NCBI GenBank assembly: GCA_022616535.1
Contig: JAKEEM010000005.1
Coordinates: forward strand, 1-36,765
Length of the DNA stretch: 36,765 bases
Source: Chlorobiota bacterium
GTDB lineage: Bacteria; Bacteroidota; Ignavibacteria; Tepidaquicellales; OLB5
Reading direction: 5' to 3'
In this document: one piece after another, positions 7,920 to 16,000 of the stretch
How the letters are laid out: every line of letters begins with the position of its first letter
Numbering within the stretch: position 1 is the first letter of the stretch
Program-made: the position numbers and the translations under genes
The notes under the pieces: model-generated
What the model was told of the DNA's origin: nothing
Database searches by the model: none
The model's input: only the letters and a program-made list of their open reading frames with translations

Positions 7920-9307
7920 TGGCTAAAAAAATTACAATTGTAGGGGCTGGACTCGCCGGTTCGCTTTTATCGGTCTACCTTGCTCAAAAAGGTTTTGCAG
8001 TCGATATTTATGAACGGCGGGGGGATATGCGTAAATATGATATTGGCGGCGGACGCTCGATAAATCTTGCTTTATCCACAAGAGGAATTTATGCTTTAAA
8101 AGAGGTAGGCTTGTATGATGAGATTAAAAAAATAGCAATTCCCATGTACGGCAGGATGATTCATTCACTTGACGGCAAGACCCAGCTGCAGCCGTATGGA
8201 AAAGATATGAGCGAGTATATCAATTCCGTTTCAAGGGCTGAGCTGAATAAAAAACTAATGGATTTAGCCGAACAATACCCTAGCGTCAAGTTTTATTTCA
8301 ACATGAGATGCCTTGGAATGGATTTCGACAGAGGAGAAATTTATTTTCATAATGAGGAAACTCTGCAAAACACGGCGATTCGTTCTGAAATTATGATTGC
8401 AACAGACGGGGCAACCTCACCGGTAAGAATGGAAATGCTGAAGCTGCCGAGATTTAACTTTTCTCAAGTTTACGAAAATTACGGATATAAAGAGCTTGCA
8501 ATCCCACCGGATACTGGCGGAAAGCACAAAATGGAAATAAATGCTCTTCATATCTGGCCAAGGGGTTCATATATGCTTATTGCTCTGCCCAATATGGACG
8601 GAAGTTATACGTGCACTTTGTTTCTTGCTTACGATAAATCACTGGGGCAAGAAAACAGCTTCGAGCGTTTAATATCCGAAGATACAGTTAAAAATTTCTT
8701 TAATAAAAATTTTCCCGATGCTGCAGCTTTAATGCCCGGTTTGCCTAAGGATTTCTTTCAAAATCCAACCGGAAGTCTGATTACCATTAAATGCTACCCC
8801 TGGTGCATCGGCGGTAAAGCTGCACTGCTTGGCGATTCATGCCATGCCATAGTGCCGTTCTTCGGGCAGGGAATGAATGCAGCTTTTGAGGACTGCACTT
8901 ATTTAAATGAATGCATTGATAAGCATAATGATGACTGGGAGAAAATATTCAGCGAGTATCAGCAATTAAGAAAAGCTAACACGGATGCGATAGCAGATTT
9001 GGCACAGGAGAATTTTATTGAAATGCGGGATTTGGTGGCTGATGAAAGATTTCAGCTCAAGAAAAAAATTGAATCGGAGCTGTTCAAAAGATTCCCGGAC
9101 AGATTTATACCAAAATATTCAATGGTTACATTTCACAGGTTCCACTATAAAGTTGCACTTGAAAGGGGGCATATACAAGAGAAGATTTTAAATGGGTTAA
9201 GTGATGGAATTAGCAGGATTGACGAGGTAAATTGGGATAAAGGGGAAAAATTAGTTGAAGCAAATTTAGAACCGCTTGATATTGTTCAAGACCTGACAGG
9301 TTTTTAA
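7919..9307 (+). CDS. kmo: Kynurenine 3-monooxygenase
   Basis: This FAD-dependent aromatic hydroxylase converts L-kynurenine to 3-hydroxykynurenine using NADPH and O2. The 462-residue protein begins with the FAD dinucleotide fold ITIVGAGLAGSLLSVYLAQKG (residues 5-25). It has the GGRSINLALSTRG segment typical of KMO near residues 42-54, and the second FAD motif LLGDSCHAIVPFFGQGMNAAFEDC near residues 300-323. The C-terminal part is moderately hydrophobic but lacks a clear membrane anchor of the eukaryotic kind. It shares a one-base overlap with kynU. The last residues (DLTGF) and stop codon are encoded inside a 12-bp perfect inverted repeat that also acts as a possible transcript end. Bacterial KMO with HAAO and ACMSD nearby is a coherent pathway set. 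Confidence 0.95.
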   Translation: MAKKITIVGAGLAGSLLSVYLAQKGFAVDIYERRGDMRKYDIGGGRSINLALSTRGIYALKEVGLYDEIKKIAIPMYGRMIHSLDGKTQLQPYGKDMSEYINSVSRAELNKKLMDLAEQYPSVKFYFNMRCLGMDFDRGEIYFHNEETLQNTAIRSEIMIATDGATSPVRMEMLKLPRFNFSQVYENYGYKELAIPPDTGGKHKMEINALHIWPRGSYMLIALPNMDGSYTCTLFLAYDKSLGQENSFERLISEDTVKNFFNKNFPDAAALMPGLPKDFFQNPTGSLITIKCYPWCIGGKAALLGDSCHAIVPFFGQGMNAAFEDCTYLNECIDKHNDDWEKIFSEYQQLRKANTDAIADLAQENFIEMRDLVADERFQLKKKIESELFKRFPDRFIPKYSMVTFHRFHYKVALERGHIQEKILNGLSDGISRIDEVNWDKGEKLVEANLEPLDIVQDLTGF

Positions 9308-9317
9308 AACCTGTCAG
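9293..9317. repeat. Palindromic repeat overlapping the kmo stop; possible terminator
   Basis: CTGACAGGTTTT (9293-9304) and AAAACCTGTCAG (9306-9317) are perfect inverted arms around one base. With a single-base bulge the pairing extends outward through CAAGAC/GTCTTG. It contains the kmo stop codon and lies between kmo (plus) and the T9SS protein (minus). It may end transcription in both directions, though the run of T typical of a terminator is weak. Confidence 0.7.
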
Positions 9318-9334
9318 TCTTGTTAAGCTAACAA

Positions 9335-10711
9335 TCATTTTGCCAAAACCATTTTCTTTGCCTGACTGAACTCATCCGTTGCTAAGCTGTAAAAATAAAT
9401 CCCGCTTGAAAGTGCCGAAGCATCAAAGTCCGTTGAAAACTTGCCTGCCGATAAATAGCCGTCATAAATTGTACTTACAAGTCTTCCTGCTGCGTCATAA
9501 ACATTTAATGTTATATAAGATGTTTTGGGCAGCTCAAAGTTAATCTTTGTTGCGGGATTAAACGGGTTCGGATAATTTTGCCCAAGATTGTAATCAGCCG
9601 GAATTCCGCTTCCATTGTTATTTATTGCACTTGGATTGCCGAATCTAAAAACATAAAGTCCCGTTTTAATATCTGAAACAATAAACCTGCCTGAATTAAA
9701 GTATGGATAAACGTTCCATGCACCCTGGTATGCTGTGCCTGAGCCGATGTAAGTATCATAATAACCGATTACCGTCGGCTGAGCGGGTAAGTTGGAAACA
9801 TCGAGTGCAACAACTCCCGCCCTATAATGCGCCATAAAGATTGTATCACCCTTAAAATAGGCGTTATGAACCATCGCTAATTCATAAGGTATATATTCAT
9901 ATACAAAAGTAATGTTGTTTAAATTCTCAATGTTCCAGATTTTCATGTGATTTGAGCCGCCCTCATCGGTTGTCAATAGCCACCGCCTATTATTTGATGT
10001 CCATACATTGTGGCAGACAGCGTTTGAATAGACATGCTGGGTAACCAGAGTAGGAGCATCTTTATTAGTAGCATTAATTATGGACATTCTGCTTGGAGTG
10101 TAAATATTAGCGGCGTAAACGGTATCGTTTTTTATAAAGCAATCATGCACATATGGTGCGGGTCCCACACCTCTTGCTACGGGGTTTTCCCGGTTTGTTA
10201 TATCAAGAATCTGGAGCTGACCTTGGTTCGTGTTAGCGCCGTTTAAGTATAAATAATTTCCGGAGCTTTTAATCGTATGTGTTCTGTTATAACTCCCGAA
10301 TGTCCAGTTCCTGACGTGCCTTACAGAATCAGGCAAATACTGGAGATTTACAATCTGCAAGCCGGCATTGTTATTTGTGCCTTCGGAAACGATATAAAGA
10401 TAATTATCAACCACCGTAAATTCCCTGTAATTGTAAAATGAAGTCGGTCCGGGAACAGTATCGCACTGAACAACGTTCTGCGGGTCTGTGATGTCATAAA
10501 TAGCAGTTCCGTTCCAATAGCCGATTATTGCATATTCCCTGCCGCTTGGTGAAGTCCATCCCCAGCATGATGCGTAGTGCCAGTCAGCAGGTGTGCCGCC
10601 TGCATTGTGCTCATCTTTTTGTGCAAGCAGGGTCATATTGCTGCTTCCCTGAGAGAAAATAAATTGAAAATTGAGAGCTGCAGAAAGAATAATTATTAAA
10701 AAATTTTTCAT
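9335..10711 (-). CDS. Choice-of-anchor B/LVIVD propeller protein with T9SS sorting domain
   Basis: A secreted 458-residue protein. Residues 1-20 are a Sec signal peptide (FLIIILSAALNFQFIFS, then Q). The body (about 25-360) is made of repeated strands such as GTAIYDITDPQNVVQCDT, GLQIVNLQYLPDS and LQILDITNRENPV, the LVIVD-like beta-propeller pattern of the 'choice-of-anchor B' proteins. The tail from about residue 370 reads LGQNYPNPFNPATKINFELP and ends GIYFYSLATDEFSQAKKMVLAK. This is a type IX secretion type-A sorting domain, cleaved on export through the outer membrane in Bacteroidota and Ignavibacteria. Metal- or ligand-related residues are not evident. It is the last gene of a three-gene minus-strand set (gap 12 bases from the lipoprotein gene). 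A surface or released role is likely. Confidence 0.85.
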   Translation of the reverse strand: MKNFLIIILSAALNFQFIFSQGSSNMTLLAQKDEHNAGGTPADWHYASCWGWTSPSGREYAIIGYWNGTAIYDITDPQNVVQCDTVPGPTSFYNYREFTVVDNYLYIVSEGTNNNAGLQIVNLQYLPDSVRHVRNWTFGSYNRTHTIKSSGNYLYLNGANTNQGQLQILDITNRENPVARGVGPAPYVHDCFIKNDTVYAANIYTPSRMSIINATNKDAPTLVTQHVYSNAVCHNVWTSNNRRWLLTTDEGGSNHMKIWNIENLNNITFVYEYIPYELAMVHNAYFKGDTIFMAHYRAGVVALDVSNLPAQPTVIGYYDTYIGSGTAYQGAWNVYPYFNSGRFIVSDIKTGLYVFRFGNPSAINNNGSGIPADYNLGQNYPNPFNPATKINFELPKTSYITLNVYDAAGRLVSTIYDGYLSAGKFSTDFDASALSSGIYFYSLATDEFSQAKKMVLAK

Positions 10712-10723
10712 GGATGAAGTATT

Positions 10724-11722
10724 TTAATTTGAAACTGAAAGTCTTATTACTGCCGAAGGCATTGTGCCTGCCGATACATTTGGCAGACTTAAAACGGTGC
10801 CGTATGTGCTGGGCGGCAAGTTACCATAAAATAATTGAATATAAAATGGTTTTGAAAGTGCAGTGCCTTGTTCGAATCTCGGTTCTAAGGTGATTAACAA
10901 GCGGTATATTCCTGAATTCAAATTCGTAATGTCCGGCAGCACGCCTCCGGGACAGTTTGGCTGTATCCAGTCATTTCCCGGAACAGGCCAAGTCTGAACA
11001 GGCGGTGTATGCTGGCAAAGCTGGTAATCATCAACCTCCAGTGAAGCGTTAAATCTTCCTATATTGTAAATTCCCCCGTTAACTGTTGAATCAATTACCC
11101 ACGCCTGGTATGTCCAGTCAAGGGTATCAGGTATCGTCGGAAGTGTCAGCCCGGAGACAGTGGGCGGGTTTTTAGTTTTAGAAAACCAAATTCCCCTGTT
11201 AAACTGAGTAGTGTCTCCAGTTGAGGGAGAGGCTAGTAAGTATTCAGCAGAAGCGCTTGAAAACTGTGAAGAGATGTTCCCTAGAATTTCACCATAGCCC
11301 ATAGTTAAGTTAAAAACCAAAGTGTTTCCCTGCTGGTTTTTTGCACCGCCGAGAAATTTAATATTTCCCGGCAGAGTGTCATTATCTCCCGGCGGTTCAA
11401 TTGTAATTAAGGCATCTTCGGTTAAGTTAATGTTTCCTATTCTGCCAATATTTAGATTGAACGCCCCGCCTGAGGTATCGACTATTGAGCCCGATGAGGA
11501 CATGTTAAATCTTCCAAGACTTCTGTATGCTTCATCGTCATGGTCAAAGCTTGTTTCAATGCTAACCCATGCCTCATATACACCTTCGATTTGAGAATTT
11601 AACGGCTTTAGATTTGAAACAGAAATATCGGCTGTGTTTACCGGCTGTGTTGTGTTTGAATCGCCGCAACTCAGTAAAAGGAAGCTGATTGTTAAAAAGA
11701 GTAGAAAAAAAATTATTTTCAT
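10724..11722 (-). CDS. Lipoprotein with two copies of an anti-sigma-K-like/Ig-like domain
   Basis: The 332-residue protein starts with a lipoprotein signal peptide whose lipobox FLLLSC puts the lipidated Cys at C19. The rest holds two related halves. VYEAWVSIETSFDHDD...SLGRFN (about residues 48-73) is mirrored by TYQAWVIDSTVNGG...NIGRFN (about 205-227). ITIEPPGDND in the first half is mirrored by ITLEPRFEQG in the second. The 'Y-x-A-W-V...GRF' core recalls the anti-sigma-K-factor-type fold seen in cell-surface lipoproteins of this group; that comparison is by eye. It lies between the cytochrome/propeller lipoprotein and the T9SS propeller protein with short gaps of 12-15 bases, so co-expression is likely. 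No enzymatic motif is seen. Function unknown. Confidence 0.7.
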   Translation of the reverse strand: MKIIFFLLFLTISFLLLSCGDSNTTQPVNTADISVSNLKPLNSQIEGVYEAWVSIETSFDHDDEAYRSLGRFNMSSSGSIVDTSGGAFNLNIGRIGNINLTEDALITIEPPGDNDTLPGNIKFLGGAKNQQGNTLVFNLTMGYGEILGNISSQFSSASAEYLLASPSTGDTTQFNRGIWFSKTKNPPTVSGLTLPTIPDTLDWTYQAWVIDSTVNGGIYNIGRFNASLEVDDYQLCQHTPPVQTWPVPGNDWIQPNCPGGVLPDITNLNSGIYRLLITLEPRFEQGTALSKPFYIQLFYGNLPPSTYGTVLSLPNVSAGTMPSAVIRLSVSN

Positions 11723-11737
11723 TTCGGAAGAATTATT

Positions 11738-13231
11738 TTAATTTCCCTTTCCGGGGGTTATGGAAATCCCTGCGGGGAATGAAGCCATTTCAATATCTTT
11801 AATTTTATTATGCCCGCCCCATACATCTATTACGCAGGTTGTTCCGGGCCTGCTTGAGCCGACAGGCGGGTGATGAACAAAAGTTCCGCTTGTTGACTCA
11901 CACGTAACGTATGCATAATGCCCGTCATCGGTAAAATCTATTTTGTGGGGCTGAGCGCCTATATTCGAGATAGTTTTAACAACTGTTCTTGACTGGACAT
12001 CAATTACCGTTACTGAGTTTGAATTCCTGTTCGGGACGTAGCACCATCTGCCATCAGGGGATATTTCGTTGGCTAAGGGATTGAGTCCAACAGCTATATT
12101 TTGTATAAACGCCTTGGTTTGAATATCGAATATCCTCACATCGTTTGATTTAACACAAGTTACATAGGCATACCTGTCGTCTGGAGTAACTGCAACCTGG
12201 TACGGAACAAAATTGGCGGTTCCATTGCCGTTTGGCGGAACGGAAATGTCAACAGGCACAACGTTTTCGATTTCATTATCGGATGTTCTTATAACATAAA
12301 TAAACTCGCTTCCCTGCGTTGCTCCAAGCAAAAGTGCGCCGTTATGAGTCAGCCTTAAGCCGTGGGGTTTATTCATTCTGAATTCAAATATCGTCTGGGT
12401 TATTGTCATCGTCTGGGTATCGAATTCCTTTATGTTTTTTTCGGTTAATGTTGCATCAAAGTTTGTAAACCAGCCCCTTGAACCGTCGTTAGAAATCACA
12501 ATATGTGCAGGCGAAAGCCCTGCAAACATTCTTCCTACTTTCTCATAAGTTGCTGCGTCATATTTTTCGATGTAGCCCTCAGCTATCAGACTGACGTAAA
12601 AATATCTTCCCTGGTTATCCGTTATTATAACATGCGGTGCGTCAAGCGGGGCTGTTTGGTTGTTCCTTCCTCCAACGTCAATCAATCTTATCAGATGATT
12701 GTTATCAAGGTTTACTACTGCAACATAATCTGATGCCTGGTTGGTAATAAAAGCTTTTCTCGTAATATTTGAAAATGCCACCTGACTGTAATCGTCCCTT
12801 GCTCCCTGGTTAATCCAATTTGCGATAAGCTCAATTAAATTTCTTTGAAGCGGCTGTCCGTTTGTGTAAGGAACAAGCATTTGTGGCATCAATGGCTCTG
12901 AAAATGGAGAAATATTAGTATCGACCCTGTTAATATGCTGCATCACATGGCTCCATTTGGCATTGTAGGGAACAATTTCGGCTCCAAAGGTAGAACCGTT
13001 CAGCATTATCGAGCCCCAGCTTGTTAAGTCAATACCGGCCTGTTTATCTGTTGGATTATGGCACCCCGGGAATGAGCAATTGTTTGCAAAAATAGGGAGA
13101 ATATCCTGTGAAAACCTCACGGTTTCCCTCGGTGCAACAGGACTATCTGAGCTGCATCCTGTAAAGTTTATTGAGTTAATTGTAAGAATTGCAAATAAAG
13201 TAAAAGCGAAGAATATAAGTCTTTTAGCCAA
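11738..13231 (-). CDS. Lipoprotein with CX4CH cytochrome-like domain and YVTN beta-propeller
   Basis: The 497-residue protein starts at TTG (13231-13229). No in-frame ATG precedes the mature part, and the TTG gives a clean lipoprotein signal (FAILTINSINFTGC, lipidated C26). Residues about 40-115 resemble a cytochrome-c-type domain: FSQDILPIFANNC, then SFPGCH (C52, C57, H58), then PLMPQMLVPY with possible Met ligand, then LIANWINQGARDD. The heme motif is CX4CH instead of CXXCH. Residues about 120-490 are a YVTN/YncE-like seven-bladed propeller with repeats such as RYAYVTCVKSNDVRIFDIQTKAF and RWCYVPNRNSNSVTVIDVQSRTVV. It is first in the three-gene secreted set. An electron-transfer or surface-sensing role is inference. 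Confidence 0.8.
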   Translation of the reverse strand: MAKRLIFFAFTLFAILTINSINFTGCSSDSPVAPRETVRFSQDILPIFANNCSFPGCHNPTDKQAGIDLTSWGSIMLNGSTFGAEIVPYNAKWSHVMQHINRVDTNISPFSEPLMPQMLVPYTNGQPLQRNLIELIANWINQGARDDYSQVAFSNITRKAFITNQASDYVAVVNLDNNHLIRLIDVGGRNNQTAPLDAPHVIITDNQGRYFYVSLIAEGYIEKYDAATYEKVGRMFAGLSPAHIVISNDGSRGWFTNFDATLTEKNIKEFDTQTMTITQTIFEFRMNKPHGLRLTHNGALLLGATQGSEFIYVIRTSDNEIENVVPVDISVPPNGNGTANFVPYQVAVTPDDRYAYVTCVKSNDVRIFDIQTKAFIQNIAVGLNPLANEISPDGRWCYVPNRNSNSVTVIDVQSRTVVKTISNIGAQPHKIDFTDDGHYAYVTCESTSGTFVHHPPVGSSRPGTTCVIDVWGGHNKIKDIEMASFPAGISITPGKGN

Positions 13232-13404
13232 TTTTCCGTTAAATTTTAAAGTGCAAATCTATCTTTTTTGAAAAACAAATACAATGATTTTAATTTAATT
13301 CACGTTAACCGATAACGCTATAAAATCATTAAAAATTTCATAAAAATAATGTTTTTTTAATATTTTTGAATACAATTTGTATATTATGTTTTATAAAATA
13401 GAGT

Positions 13405-13412
13405 TAACTTTG
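13405..13412 (+). promoter_or_regulatory. Candidate Bacteroidota-type -7 box upstream of dxr
   Basis: TAACTTTG matches the TAnnTTTG -7 consensus of the Bacteroidota primary sigma factor and lies 17 bases before the dxr ATG. A TTTG at 13376-13379 is 25 bases upstream, longer than the usual 19-21, so the -33 element is not convincing. The flanking intergenic region (13232-13429) is very AT-rich and also must contain the promoter of the divergent cytochrome lipoprotein. Confidence 0.42.
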
Positions 13413-13429
13413 CATTTTGTGATTTTGAA

Positions 13430-14596
13430 ATGAAAAATATTGCCGTTTTAGGTTCAACCGGCTCAATAGGCAGAAATACTCTTGAAGTTGTAAGGAATTT
13501 AAACAGGAATAACTATCCTGTTACGGTAAATTATATCTCGGCAAATTCTAATGTTGATTTGCTTTGCGAGCAGATAAAAGAGTTTAAACCAAAAGCAGCG
13601 GTAATTTTCCGCGAGGACTGCTATAAAAGGCTCAAGGAGTGTTCTTTGAATTTAGGCTGCGAAGTTCTCTCGGGGCAGGAAGGAATCAACGATATTTCAT
13701 CACGTGATGATTTTGAGCTCGTTGTTAATGCACTTGTCGGATTCAGCGGGCTTATCCCGACTGTTAAAGCGATTAAAAACGGTAAGGATGTGGCTTTGGC
13801 AAATAAGGAATCGCTTGTTGCAGCTGGTCAGCTGATAAATTTTCTGCTCAAAGGAAGCAAAACCCGCCTGCTGCCGATTGACAGCGAGCACAGCGCAATT
13901 TTACAGTGTATTCAGGGCGAGCCGTTAAATAAAATAAGAAAGTTAACCTTAACGGCTTCGGGGGGACCGTTTAGGGAGTATTCAAAAGACTTATTTGAAC
14001 ACGTAACGCTTGAGGAAGCGTTAAAACATCCGAATTGGAAAATGGGAAATAAGATTACGATTGATTCCGCCACTTTAATGAATAAAGGATTTGAAATTAT
14101 TGAGGCGAAATGGCTGTTTGGAATTGAAGTGAAAAATATAGAGGTTTTGATACACCCGCAGTCAGTTATTCATTCATTGGTTGAGTTCACTGACGGCTCT
14201 GTTAAAGCACAGCTGGGCGTTCCTGATATGAAGGTACCGATTCAGTATGCATTAACATATCCCGAAAGGGTTGAATCGGATTTTCCGCGTCTTGATTTGG
14301 CTCTTTTAAAACATTTGACTTTCGAAGAACCTGATTTCGATAAATTTGAATGCCTGAAGCTGGCTTATGAAGTAATCAAGCTAGGAGGGTCGTATCCTGT
14401 CGTTTTAAACGGTTCGAATGAAGCGGCAGTTGATTTGTTTTTAAACAGAAAAATAAAGTTTACCGATATTCCGTATTTAATAAAATCTGCTTTGGAAAAG
14501 CATGATAACCATAATAAACTTGATTTAGAAAATATAATTGAAGCCGATACGTGGTCAAGGCGGTTTGTATATGAATCTGCATCGGTAGCAACTTAA
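13430..14596 (+). CDS. dxr: 1-deoxy-D-xylulose 5-phosphate reductoisomerase
   Basis: This is the second enzyme of the MEP isoprenoid pathway: it rearranges and reduces DXP to MEP with NADPH and a divalent metal. At 388 residues it is the normal length. The NADPH site VLGSTGSIGRNTLEV is at residues 6-20. LANKESLVAAG and LLPIDSEHSAI supply metal and substrate ligands. TASGGPFRE is the flexible active-site loop region, with HPNWKMGNKITIDSATLMNKG next. C-terminal EADTWSRRF closes the family pattern. It is 17 bases upstream of rseP, a pairing common in many bacteria with dxr next to the RseP protease gene. Confident. Confidence 0.97.
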   Translation: MKNIAVLGSTGSIGRNTLEVVRNLNRNNYPVTVNYISANSNVDLLCEQIKEFKPKAAVIFREDCYKRLKECSLNLGCEVLSGQEGINDISSRDDFELVVNALVGFSGLIPTVKAIKNGKDVALANKESLVAAGQLINFLLKGSKTRLLPIDSEHSAILQCIQGEPLNKIRKLTLTASGGPFREYSKDLFEHVTLEEALKHPNWKMGNKITIDSATLMNKGFEIIEAKWLFGIEVKNIEVLIHPQSVIHSLVEFTDGSVKAQLGVPDMKVPIQYALTYPERVESDFPRLDLALLKHLTFEEPDFDKFECLKLAYEVIKLGGSYPVVLNGSNEAAVDLFLNRKIKFTDIPYLIKSALEKHDNHNKLDLENIIEADTWSRRFVYESASVAT

Positions 14597-14613
14597 GGAG
14601 AAATTAAATTTTT

Positions 14614-15939
14614 ATGAGCGTAGTAACCACAATACTTTACTTTTTGATAACCATAGTTATACTAGTTTTTGTGCACGAGTTTGGGCACTTTATTGCAGCC
14701 AAGCTGTGCAGGATGAGAGTGGATAAATTTTATCTTTTCTTTGATTTCTTTAACCTTCGTTTTTTTAAATTCGTAAAAGGCGATACCGAGTACGGTATAG
14801 GGGTATTTCCTCTTGGCGGCTATGTTAAAGTCGCAGGAATGATTGACGAAAGTATGGACAAGGATTTTATCGATAAACCGCCTCAGCCGTGGGAGTTCCG
14901 CTCAAAGCCTGTATGGCAAAGAATGTTTGTCATAACGGCAGGGGTAATAATGAACACCCTGCTGGCTTTTCTGATTTTTTACACCATTAACCTTATGCAG
15001 GGAAGAACGAGAATTGAAACGACAACGCTCGGTTACGTATCCCAGAATTCAGTTGCACAAAAGTACGGAATTGCTCACGGCGATAAAATAATTTCGATTA
15101 ACTCCAAACTTATTGAATATTGGGACGAAGTAAGAGGAAACATCTTCATTGAAAGTATGGGCGAGGATGTAAACCTTGAAATCCAAAGAGACGGTTCAAA
15201 AAGAGAAATATTTATTCCCAAAGATGATTTAAGGGATATTGGAGAAAGAACATTCGGAATATTTCCTCCCGATATGCTGCCTGAAATTCAGCAGGTTCTT
15301 CCCGATAAGCCCGCATCAAAAAGCGGCTTGCAAAATGGTGACATAATTATTGAAGCTGCAGGGCAAAAAATCAATCATTCACAGCAGTTCGTAGATATTA
15401 TTAAAGCGAATCCCGAAAAAGAAATAAGCTTTAAGTGGATGAGAAACGGCACCGAGATGAGCGGAGTTGTTAAGCCTGAGGCGGATAGCACCATTGGCAT
15501 TGGTATCGGTAAATATGTCGGGGCAGTTAAAAATATTAATTATAATGTAATAACTGCTGTACCGCAGGGATTTAATGATTTATGGCATTACGGGGTGGTA
15601 CTGTTTATGAAATCGATGTGGAAGATAATAAAGGGTGATATAGCGTTTTCCAAAGCTGTCGGGGGTCCGATTAAGATTGCTCAATATGCCGGTCAGTCAG
15701 CCGAAGGAGGATTTTTATCATTCCTTGGATTTATGGCGATGCTATCTATTACACTCGCTATAATTAATATTCTCCCCTTCCCCGCACTTGACGGCGGTCA
15801 TTTTGTGTTTCTGCTTTACGAGGGGATATTCAGAAAGCCGGTTTCCCATAAAGTGCAGATTGTGGTGCAGAATCTCGGCTTCATAATACTGATGCTTTTT
15901 ATGGCTTTTGTGGTTTATAACGATATAATACACATTTAA
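14614..15939 (+). CDS. rseP: RIP metalloprotease RseP (site-2 protease)
   Basis: A 441-residue intramembrane zinc protease that cleaves anti-sigma factors or signal-peptide remnants within the inner membrane. The zinc motif H21-E22-F-G-H25 lies in the first transmembrane helix (FVHEFGHFIAA). The second metal and helix motif NILPFPALDGGHFVF lies near residues 388-402. Between them are two PDZ-like segments, about residues 125-205 (YGIAHGDKIISINSK) and 215-290 (SGLQNGDIIIEAAGQK). Three further hydrophobic segments complete the topology. An AAGGAG at 14595-14600 overlaps the dxr stop and probably serves as ribosome-binding site at a longer than usual spacing. A clear hairpin terminator follows at 15963-15994. 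Confidence 0.95.
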   Translation: MSVVTTILYFLITIVILVFVHEFGHFIAAKLCRMRVDKFYLFFDFFNLRFFKFVKGDTEYGIGVFPLGGYVKVAGMIDESMDKDFIDKPPQPWEFRSKPVWQRMFVITAGVIMNTLLAFLIFYTINLMQGRTRIETTTLGYVSQNSVAQKYGIAHGDKIISINSKLIEYWDEVRGNIFIESMGEDVNLEIQRDGSKREIFIPKDDLRDIGERTFGIFPPDMLPEIQQVLPDKPASKSGLQNGDIIIEAAGQKINHSQQFVDIIKANPEKEISFKWMRNGTEMSGVVKPEADSTIGIGIGKYVGAVKNINYNVITAVPQGFNDLWHYGVVLFMKSMWKIIKGDIAFSKAVGGPIKIAQYAGQSAEGGFLSFLGFMAMLSITLAIINILPFPALDGGHFVFLLYEGIFRKPVSHKVQIVVQNLGFIILMLFMAFVVYNDIIHI

Positions 15940-15962
15940 ATTATTTATTAAGTATTGTATAC

Positions 15963-15994
15963 GACCAATTAATTTTTATTGATTGGTCTTTTTT
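15963..15994 (+). terminator. Rho-independent terminator after rseP
   Basis: GACCAAT (15963-15969) pairs with ATTGGTC (15982-15988) across a 12-base loop and is followed by six T (15989-15994). It ends the dxr-rseP transcript and lies just before the serB-serA ATG at 16001. The TTG at 15983 falls within this hairpin and is therefore not a credible start. Confidence 0.85.
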
Positions 15995-16000
15995 ATTTTT

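Noticed and set aside
15983-16000. TTG-started extension of the serB-serA fusion
   Set aside because: The extension lies inside the rseP terminator hairpin and its T-run; the ATG at 16001 directly precedes the HAD motif.
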